Below are positions 56,400 through 64,000 of a stretch of DNA of 64,000 bases, one piece after another (position 1 is the stretch's first letter; each line of letters opens with the position of its first letter). The DNA comes from Valencia hispanica (lineage: Eukaryota > Chordata > Actinopteri > Cyprinodontiformes > Valenciidae), in the NCBI GenBank assembly GCA_963556495.2, contig OY747704.1, forward strand, positions 7,400,501-7,464,500, given 5' to 3'. The translations under genes were made by a program, and so were the position numbers. Under the pieces are notes generated by a model that did no database searches, was not told the origin of the DNA, and was given only the letters and a program-made list of their open reading frames with translations.

Positions 56400-57130
56400 G
56401 CAGTGTTTGTCATATTTGCGTGAGTGAGAGTACCCAAATGCAGAAAAATAAGAAACTTTTTTTTTTCTTTTAACGTGTCCTGTTCGGCAGTGTGGAGCTC
56501 AGAATTGGTCTCTGAGTACCAAGTAGAAGCCCAACTGTTTTACTTTCACAAGAGTAGAAAAACAACAAAAACCAAAGTCCTGAAGCCTGCGACGAAGAAG
56601 CAGAAACCTGGAGGCCTGCGACGAAGGAGCCTTGAGTCTTGGTGGCCGACCGCGGAGCAGAACCTTGTGTCTAGGAGACTGGCTGCAGAGAACCTTGTGT
56701 CTTGGGGATCGGCTGCCGAGCAGAACCTTGGGTCTTGGGGACCGGCTGCGGAGCAGAACCTTGTGTCTAGGAGAATGGCTGCAGAGAACCTTGTGTCTTT
56801 GGGACAGGCTCACCTGAGGGGACCCTGGTAGGACAATGGGACCATCGGGTGGATGGCGTAGGAACCTTCGGGAAGAAGGCGTTGGGGACCTTTGGAAGGT
56901 AGGCGCTGGGGACCCTCAGAAGGAAGGCGTAGAGGACCCTCGGGAGGAAGGACACCCTCAGCGGAGTCAGGAGCCAGAGGCATGTCCCTCTGGGAACCCT
57001 CGGCGGAGTCAGGAGCCAGGGGCGTGTCCTCAACAATGATGTGGAGTCTGGAGGGGCAGCAGAAAGCTGGGCTTGAGGCTGGCTGGGAGCTGGGACTGGA
57101 GACTGGTTCCGCCGGTTTTGTGCATGGAGT
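56400..57130 (-). pseudogene. Gag-like proline-rich fragment of an LTR element
   Basis: Read on the minus strand, about 57080-56930 codes LLTPPRVPRGT-type repeats that match the TPPRVSRG repeats at 17480-17600. Further on, about 56800-56640 is another tandem array with SPRHKVL and SPRPKVL units (30-45 bp period, words like 'agcagaaccttgtgt'). It is therefore a second copy of the same gag-like region in opposite orientation, with extra minisatellite expansion. No enzymatic domain is present. It borders the retrovirus-like LTR at 57131. Confidence 0.45.
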
Positions 57131-58559
57131 TGTTGTAACTATTAATAATAAAAAGTTGTCTGGTTTTCTGAGCATCAATAATTATAATCAATAATTTAAT
57201 ATTAATATAATTATTGATAATGTTTGAGTTTAACCTGTTTATTAAATATATAGGGGCACCAATCTCATAAATGAGATAATTTTAATTAAACCAGACTAAC
57301 AGTCTCTCTGAAAAGGCCTAGAGTTCGTCCGCGGGGTTAAAACAAACTTCACAGCACACACTGAAATAGCACAGGAAACTTCTCGTTACTTAAGGGAATT
57401 TATTAATGAAATAGGTCAACCTTACAGATTACATTTCATTCATAATTTCCATCTATTCTAACGCATGCAAAAATATAGAGCAAAGTTAACGTCGAGGGAA
57501 GGGGGCGTGTGTGTGCGGCTGTGTGTGTGTGTGTGTGCGGCTGTGTGTGTGTGTGTGCAGCTGTGCGTGTGTGTGTGTGGGAGACAGTGAGCGAATGAGG
57601 GGGGGGGGTTCAGCTCACCCCTTCAATGCGATAAATAACTCAAGCCTTATCAATTGGCGCGATCGGTTCACAAAGGAAGACCGCGTGGCGATTCAACAAA
57701 GACTAGTTTCATTAGCAATGGTGGCTTGGACAAAGGAAACGGGGGCAACGGAGAAAGGGGATCTACTGAGTCCACACGACCTGTCTAAACAGACACGGGC
57801 CGACCGCAGCGGACAATAAACAAACAAGGAAATAATACAATATCATATACTGCTTCTGGTTGCAACCAAAGTCAAATAATAAAACACAAAAAACATGCAC
57901 ATTCAGGGTCGGTGTACAGCGACAGACGACCAAGAATAACAGTGGTTAACAAGTTGACAGACTTATTTTAACCAACAGAAAACGGATATTAACCGTCAAT
58001 ACCTATTCTCCTCTACCCAGACCCAGAAGATATAAATCAGTTTAATCCTACTTGGTGGGGGCAGCTCTCCACAGTCCACGACGAAGACCGTAGAAGGTGT
58101 CCAGTTTAAAGGAGCGGTCTGCGCAAAACCGAGGTCAGAAAAGCGGACGTCCGACTTTAGGCGCTGAGGGAATAGATTTCAATAGAGCTCAGATGGCCAG
58201 CGGACTTCCTGGTACAGGAAAGTGGGTTTGTCCGGCCGATTCACTTCGAAGTTTAAAAGGGAAGTTCTTCCTGGTCCAGCAGGTTTGAACGGAAAAAGGA
58301 AAAATGCTAGTAGTGGATTAAAGCGTCTCCTTACAGGCACCGCTTGGGGACCAAAAGATGAAGATTTCAATATCTGCGCTGCTTTTATCAACTCTGTGAT
58401 GTCATCACTGGCCACAGACCAATGAGAAGGGGTTGAGGGCAGCGCAACGGATGCTGGGAGATGCAGTTCGTTCAGTGAAAGGATGCTGGGAGATGCAGTT
58501 CGTTCAGTGAAAGGATGCTGGGAGATCCAGTTCGTTCAGTAAAGGCCATACCCTCAACA
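57131..58559 (-). repeat. LTR of an endogenous retrovirus-like element
   Basis: On the minus strand the segment starts TGTTGAGGG (58559) directly after a purine tract and ends TTACAACA (57131), giving TGTTG...CAACA inverted ends over 1429 bp. Near its start are three ~32-bp tandem units ('ggatgctgggagatgcagtt' on plus, 58450-58545), which look like enhancer repeats. A TATA-like GATAAAAG lies near 58383-58390 (minus). It also contains a (TG)n tract at 57510-57580. The envelope-like ORF lies upstream, as expected for a 3' LTR. Confidence 0.65.
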
Positions 58560-58560
58560 T

Positions 58561-58572
58561 CCCCCTTTTAGT
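58561..58572 (-). promoter_or_regulatory. Polypurine tract
   Basis: On the minus strand AAAAGGGGGATG immediately precedes the LTR start. This is the plus-strand primer site of retroviral-type elements and fixes the LTR boundary. Confidence 0.65.
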
Positions 58573-58624
58573 TCCAAAGAATGCGCACTGTTCAGTATTT
58601 GGAGCTAGAACCAGGTTCATTGTG

Positions 58625-58790
58625 CATTACGTCCAGGAATGCCGCTGTCCTTCAGCGGGAAGGTGCAACAGTTCAGTCCATTACGTCCAAGAATGTTGCT
58701 GTCCTTCAGCGGGAAGGTGTAACAGTTCAGTCCATTACGTCCAAGAATGTCGCTGTCCTTTAGCGGGAAGGTGTAAGAATTCAGTCCATT
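58625..58790. repeat. Tandem repeat, ~54 bp x 3
   Basis: Three units of 'cattacgtccaagaatgt' plus 'cttcagcgggaaggtgtaac' lie between the envelope-like stop and the polypurine tract. All frames through it give repetitive peptides, so it is treated as non-coding. Confidence 0.85.
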
Positions 58791-59113
58791 CTGGTACATC
58801 TGGTCCCAGCATTCCCCCCTTAGTTGTAAAGGATGGCAATGCAGTTTACAGTCTTTGCAGCTATACTGGGTCCACTGATCCAAATTGGATCTGGGTAGAG
58901 GTTAACCTAGTCTGGGTAGAGGCTAACCTATTCTACTAAAATATATAATTGTAAGAAACAATCAACAGAAAGTAAAATCACCAAGAAAAAAAATTCTCAA
59001 AAAGTAATCATAAAAATAAAACAAATCGACCCCCTTTCGATATCGTCATACTTCATGATTCACATCACTGCTTTAAGTATGAGACGGGGGAAGGCACGAA
59101 TGTGTAGCTACCG

Positions 59114-59915
59114 TCAGACACTGGCACCAGCTTGTGCTTTGGGACTGGGGGAAGCTATGAATCGCGGTTTGAGAAATGTCATGGAGTTGATTCTTGCTTG
59201 CAATTGTTTGACCTGCCTGTAGGCGATGTAAGCCATCGACGCTGTGAAGACCCACCCAATTACAAGTGCAATTACTGTGAATGTCAAGGTGTGTGTTTCT
59301 GTCCAATCAGCTTTCTTGGGAAAGCTAGGGAGGGGGGTCAAAGTCAAGGCCGTAGGGGTGAGGCTGAATTTAATCAATTTGGTCCCCTCCTTCAAAAGTT
59401 GTTTCTCAATTTCGGTATCAATCGTGACATTATATCTGTTAAATGCATCCATGATCTCGATCTCAGTGTCATGTCTGTCGAGGTTGAGATGATGGAGTAT
59501 TGTGTCTCCTATGTGAACTACTGTCCCTTGTGGGATATCGAGTAACATAGTTTGGTTTAGCAACTTTACCTTGGTGACCGTGTCATGTTGATCATATGAC
59601 ATCAAAGCTTCTGCTACTGGTGTGCTCACTAGCCATCGGTTACCTGCACGTTCAACTTTGGTTTCCATACCTGCATCTTTTAATGTCATTGTAGCTTGAC
59701 AATTTTGTTGAGTCATCCCTCAAACCACAGAGGTAATCAGTTACATCTCTAATGAACGGGTTACTTGGGCACACCCAGTGGAGATCTTTAGTTTTGGTGC
59801 ATAGGTCCAGGTTTGGAGTGAGGTAAAGTTTGGGATCGTGGGTTTTTAAATGTAGGTGGGTGTGATCTTTCCAAAAACCAACATTTAGCACAGATTTAAG
59901 CCTATATACGTTCAT
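59114..59915 (-). pseudogene. Envelope-like glycoprotein, C-terminal part, frameshifted
   Basis: Upstream of the LTR on the minus strand, the frame 59915-59652 has CTKTKDLHWVCPSNPFIRD and DYLCGL, a Cys-rich ectodomain piece. After a slip near 59700, the frame 59716-59114 continues with an N-glycosylation-type NQT site, long helical stretches and a hydrophobic segment LTFTVIALVIGWVFTASMAY (about residues 144-163). A short cytoplasmic tail of about 37 residues follows. Position and layout (ectodomain, one TM, short tail, then PPT and LTR) fit an Env or fusion protein of a retrovirus-like element. The exact class is not clear. Gag-pol and the Env N-terminus are missing, replaced by LINE sequence at 59930. 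Confidence 0.65.
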
Positions 59916-59929
59916 CTTTCAATGATCGG

Positions 59930-60320
59930 AAGGTTCAGCGTGAATACAAGTTCAAAATTATCTGGATTAACAAAAATGGGGACATTTAGTTCTAGTGTAA
60001 TCTCTTCAGCCATCATCTGTTGGGAAAGCAGCATCAGAGCCAGGGATTTAAAAAGGCTAAGCAACCTGATACAGAAGGCTGGTTTTGTTCTGGGGACAAC
60101 TGTGGAACCACTGGAGATGAGGATGTAAAGAAGGATTCTTCATAAAATCAAAAAGATTATGGAAAACCGTGAGCATCCTCTTCATGAGATTGTCATAAAA
60201 CAACAGAGTGTATTAAGTCGGAGGCTTCTTCAATTTCGTTGGAATACAGACGGCTACAGGAAATCCTTCCTGCCCACAGCCGCCATCATCTACAACAACT
60301 CCTTAAAGAATTAATTATAG
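59930..60320 (+). pseudogene. LINE RT C-terminal fragment
   Basis: Plus-strand coding remnant. An open part has SAIICWESSIRARDLKRLSN and LIQKAGFVLGTTVEPLE. After a stop at about 60126 it continues with RRLLQFRWNTDGYRKSFLPT and AAIIYNNSL, ending near 60315. These are C-terminal landmarks of Rex1/L2-like LINE reverse transcriptases in fishes. It is only the last ~125 codons and is truncated into the envelope-like pseudogene. Confidence 0.75.
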
Positions 60321-60344
60321 GAGCTACAACAACGCTTAATTTCC

Positions 60345-62950
60345 CTCAGAATCAGAATCAGCTTTAATGGCCAAGTATGACACATACAAGGAATGTGACT
60401 CCGGCAACTTTTCTCTCCAGTACAGAACTTAAATAAGTGAAATAAAGAAATAAATACAAATAAATAATAAAGGATAATATATACACCAAACCGGGGTTAT
60501 TTTACAGTGAGTATGTACAGCAGTGCAGAGTTATAGTTTATTGTTATGTGAATGGACTCACACTCTGTGACTACACAGAGTTCATCAGAGCGACAGCCTG
60601 GGGGAAAAAACTGTTCTTGTGTCGGGTGGTTTTGGCGTACAACGCTCTGTAACGCCGGCCTGACGGGAGGAGCCTAAACAGATTGTGGCCAGGGTGTGAG
60701 GGGTCTGTGGTGATTTTTCTGGCCCGCTTCTTGACCCTGGACTGGTACAGGTCCTGAATGGAGGGAAGATCAGTACCTATGATCCTCTGAGGACCTGACT
60801 GTTCTTTGCAGTCTGTCCTTGTCTTTTCTGGTGGCGGATCCGAACCAGACAGAGATGGATGAGGTCAGGACAGACTGGACTATTGCTGTGTAGAAGATGG
60901 TCAGCAGTTCCTGAGGCAGGTTGAACTTTCTGAGCTGACGCAGAAAGTACAGCCTTTGCTGGGCCTTCTTTCTTATATAGTTAATGTGGGAGGTCCACTT
61001 CAGGTCCCGTGTGATGGTGGATCCTAGGAACCTGAAAGACTCCACTGTGGGGACTGGCCTGTTGATGATTATGAGAGGAGATGTTGATGGGGGTCTCTTC
61101 CTGAAGTTCACTGTCATCTCCACAGGTTTAGCTCCAGGTGGTTCTGACTGCACCAGAGGACCAGCTGTTCCACTTCCCCTCTGTATGCAGACTCGTCACC
61201 GTCACGGATGAGTCCAATGATGGTGGTGTCATCTGCAAACTTCAGGAGTTTCACAGAAGGGTCCCTTGACGTGCAGTCAGTGGTGTAAAGGGAGAAGAGC
61301 AGTGGGGAGAGAACACATCCCTGGGGGGCGCCGATGCTGAGGGACCGGGAGCTGGATGTGAAGTTACCCAGTTTCACCTGCTGCCTCCTGTCAGTCAGGA
61401 AACTGGTAATCCACTGACAGGTGGAGGGAGGCACGGTGAGCTGGGACATTTTTTGATGGAGGAGCTCTGGGACGATGGTGTTGAATGCAGAGCTGAAGTC
61501 CACAAACAGGACCCGAGCGTAGGTACCTGCAGAGTCTAGGTGGTGCAGGATGTAGTGGAGAGCCATGTTGACTGCATCATCCACTGACCTGTTTGCTCTA
61601 TAGGCGAACTGCAGGGGGTCTAGCAGGTGATCCGTGATGTCCTTCAGGTGGGTCAGCACTAGTCGCTCAAAGGATTTCATGACAACAGATGTCAGGGCGA
61701 CTGGTCTGTAGTCATTTAATCCTGTGACGGGGGACTTCTTGGGAACCGGAATGATGGTGGAGCGTTTGAGGCAGGAGGGGACCACACACAGGTCCAGGGA
61801 GTTGTTGAAGATCTGAGTGAAGATGGGAGCCAGCTGTCCAGCACAGACTTTCAGACAGGACGGAGACACTCCATCAGGACCTGATGCCTTCTTAATCCTC
61901 TGTCTCTGAAATAGTTGACGTACATCCTGTTCACAGATCCTCAGCGCAGGCAGGGGGTCAGGTACGGGGGTGGTTTGGGGTGATGCTAGGCCTTTTGTAA
62001 TGGAGATGGTGGGGGAGGTGGAAGGTGTGAAAGTCGTTTCAAACCTGGAGAAAAAGTCGTTGAGGTCCTCAGCCAGGCGGGGGCTCCCCACAGGGTGGGG
62101 GGATGGTCTACTGTAGTTGGTATTGGTCTGCAGGCCCTTCCAAACTTCAGAAGAATCGTTGGCAGAAAAACGCTCCTTCAGCTTTGCACTGTAGTTCCTT
62201 TTTGCTGCCTTGATCTCCTTTGTCAGCTTGTTCCTGGCCTGCTTGTACAGGACCCGATCTCCACTCCTGTAGGCCTCCTCCTTGTCCTGGCGTAGCCGTC
62301 TCAGTTCTGCAGTAAACCATGGTTTGTTGTTGTTGAACGTGCAGAAGGTTTTGGTGTGCACACACATGTCCTCACAAAAGCTGATGTAAGATGTCACAGT
62401 GTCGGTCAGTTCGTCCAGGTCTGAGGCTGCTGCTTCAAAGACGCTCCAATCAGTGCAGTCAAAGCAGGCCTGTAACTGCATCTTTGACTCATCAGTCCAT
62501 CTCCTCACAGTTCTTACTACAGGCTTAGCAGATTTAAGCTTCTGCCTGTAAGATGGGATGAGGTGGACCAGGCAGTGGTCAGAGAGTCCCAAAGCAGCAC
62601 GGGGGACAGAGCGATATGCATTCTTTATTGTGGTGTAGCAGTGGTCTAAAGTGTTCATGTCCCTGGTGGGACACGTCACGTGTTGTCTATATTTAGGCAG
62701 TTCAAGTTTGAGATTTGCTCTATTAAAATCCCCGAGAATGATTAGCAGAGAGTCCGGGTAAGTTTTCTCCACGTCTGTGATCTGGTCGGCGAGGTGATGT
62801 AACGGCTCCGTTACGGCTCCGTTACGCACGCCTGCGGTGGAATGTATACAGCGACCAGCACAAACGAGGCGAACTCCCGCGGTGAATAAAATGGTCTACA
62901 GTTTATGAAAAAAGACTCTAGGTGAGGGATCAATAAAGTATTTTTGAATT
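60345..62950 (-). mobile_element. LINE family C, 5'-truncated
   Basis: The minus-strand 3' end at 60345 has the 'tcagaatcagaatcagcttt' tail (plus-strand view). The RT lies at 61114-62829 and its C-terminal part at 60770-61153 in another frame. The 5' end is lost within the endonuclease at about 62950. A short duplicated 'acggctccgtt' at 62800-62824 coincides with a frame change between endonuclease pieces. Confidence 0.85.
60770..62829 (-). pseudogene. LINE family C endonuclease-RT, one frameshift near 61130
   Basis: The open 571-codon frame (62829-61114) starts in the C-terminal half of the endonuclease, with LLIILGDFNRANLK (GDFN block) and ALGLSDHCLVHLIP (SDH). It then gives a complete RT core: NDYRPVALTSVVMKSFERLV, RVLFVDFSSAFNTIVPELL (motif A), IGAPQGCVLSPLLFSLYTTD (motif B) and LLKFADDTTIIGLI (catalytic FADD). 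The C-terminal part continues after a slip as ESFRFLGSTITRDLKWTSHI and LRQLRKFNLPQELLTIFYTA. The N-terminal endonuclease piece in 62811-62920 (NCRPFYSPREFASFVLVAVY) is in another frame. Confidence 0.88.
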
Positions 62951-63300
62951 TGAAAATGACAAAGCTGTGAGCTCCATGCCCAATTTTGTCCATCATGCCA
63001 GAGCACGTCTTCAGTGTGTGTGAAAAGGGATGCCCACATAGATTGAACATGCTGAAGAAAGGAGTAAGAGCCATAGACACATTACTTTGATCATCTAGCA
63101 TGGCAAACATTTTCTTTTTCATAGGAGGAGCTGAATTGTGGTACATATTCACTAGGCAAATTATAGAACAAGACTTTCCTTGTAATCCCGGTCCTCACCC
63201 CTCAGCAGGGGCGTTTCCTGGACCTGAAACATTGGGGGCTTAGCCCACACCCTCGTAAAGAAATTTGGGGGAACGTACGCAGTAAAAAGGCTTTTTATTA
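62951..63300. other. Gene-less stretch
   Basis: No supported coding region. A 'ggggcgtttcctggacctga' and 'gggggcttagccc' segment at 63210-63250 looks like a dispersed repeat end but has no partner that I could define. Confidence 0.35.
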
Positions 63301-64000
63301 AAGCTTTCTTGAGCATTGTGGCACCTTGTTTAAAGCCAAATACAGCAATATGTACTTAAAAATGTATTTATTTTTCAAACTTTAACATGGCAAAGTAAAG
63401 AAGATCTCTAAAATCAGTACTAATATTAGGTAGGACAGGGTGATAAAATTTGTCAATAGGTAACAGTTGATTTCTTTTTTTCCTTTCCCTGACAAATATA
63501 AAAGTTAGTTCTGTGTAAGGTTCCATGGTGGACATCTGTGTCTGCTGCTCTTTTCATCCTTCTCTGTCCTGCCTAGGTCATCTGTAAACCAAGTATAACA
63601 TCAGATTTATTTGATCATAATAGATGTTAACAGGTTATCATAAAAGGAACTGACCTTTGCAACATGATTAGCATTCAAGTCTCATTCTTTTGGGAAAACT
63701 TGGCTCAATGTAGTTTTAACTAGAAAAGCACTCTGAGAGCGCAGACCTCCGCCAAGGCAGCTCAGTCTCAGTCAAGACAGCAGTCTTTGCACTCAGAACA
63801 AAACTAAAACTGTTGATTTAATCAGTGCTGTAGTCTAGTTTATTCTAGTGGTATACTCTGATTTGTTTCCTCCCACACAATCATCGGTCAAACTTTTAAA
63901 TCAATCTTTGATTAATCAGTGATTTTAATCCGGCTCTGCTTTCTGAAACAGCTCCTTCTATTCTGTATTTAAGAAGATGCCTACATTATCACTTCTTGTG
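63301..64000 (-). repeat. Dispersed repeat, inverted partner of 13725-14405
   Basis: The reverse complement matches 13725-14405 from 'cacaagaagtgata' at the window edge to 'ccacaatgctcaagaaagct' at 63301. It is cut by the window end. The two copies face each other across about 49 kb. Confidence 0.75.

Noticed and set aside
59114..59716. Env-like protein as a domesticated single-copy fish env gene
   Set aside because: It is frameshifted, truncated at its N-terminal side by LINE sequence, and directly followed by its own polypurine tract and LTR. It is a decayed insertion.

Overview
This window looks like repeat-dense genomic DNA of a ray-finned (teleost) fish, probably a percomorph. The evidence is the mix of repeats: Tc1/mariner elements, L2-like LINEs whose ORF1 carries an SGNH esterase, an RTE/Rex3-type LINE 3' end, tRNA-derived and fold-back short elements, and hAT non-autonomous elements. 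I found no convincing host protein-coding exon, tRNA or rRNA. Nearly everything I can name is a mobile element or endogenous viral DNA.

The centrepiece is a ~15 kb Maverick/Polinton (adintovirus-like) element at about 23768-38711. It has long terminal inverted repeats (TIRs, ~1.5-1.75 kb) and two convergent gene arms. The plus arm holds two related small cysteine/histidine-motif proteins (25350-25796 and 26057-26983), a retrovirus-like integrase with a C-terminal chromodomain (27200-28291, intact), a penton-like minor capsid protein (frameshifted), a basic pVI/pX-like core protein (29213-29659, intact), a hexon-like major capsid protein (two internal stops, C-terminus missing) and the C-terminal end of an adenain-like protease. 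The minus arm, read from the right TIR inward, holds a protein-primed family B DNA polymerase (several breaks), a packaging ATPase (frameshifted), a small protein with a hydrophobic tail, and a basic protein with repeated SPVW-type motifs. The arms meet at back-to-back poly(A) signals near 31065-31109. The element cannot encode a complete virus as it stands. Integrase, the larger Cys/His protein and three small structural-type proteins are still open.

The Polinton TIRs have internal structure: an outer GC-rich tract of repeated CACGCCC-type boxes, a ~48-bp minisatellite whose units carry a CTCF-like core (CCACTAGRGGGAG), and an inner promoter segment with a TATA box. A 128-bp piece of the TIR is duplicated a third time, just upstream of the larger Cys/His gene.

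Left of the Polinton (1-23767) are: a decayed Tc1-like transposon with clean TIRs and TA duplication (2986-4503); a broken L1-type LINE (7947-9960) followed by a GC-rich tract; the ORF1 end of an L2-like LINE (11290-12600); an 804-bp hAT element with a perfect 8-bp target duplication (12822-13625); a dispersed repeat that recurs inverted at the end of the window (13725-14405 and 63301-64000); a tRNA-type SINE; an LTR plus gag-like proline-rich ORF (15986-17750); and a nest of LINE fragments (17776-19760). About 20-23.5 kb shows no gene.

Right of the Polinton are two copies of the esterase-bearing LINE in minus orientation (38712-42378 and 51392-56340, the latter nearly full length), a second L2-like LINE (42734-44860), plus-strand LINE RT fragments, a decayed Tc1/mariner transposase (47390-48270), a gag-like fragment, the 3' end of an endogenous retrovirus-like element with LTR, polypurine tract and envelope-like ORF (57131-59915, minus), and another LINE (60345-62950, minus).
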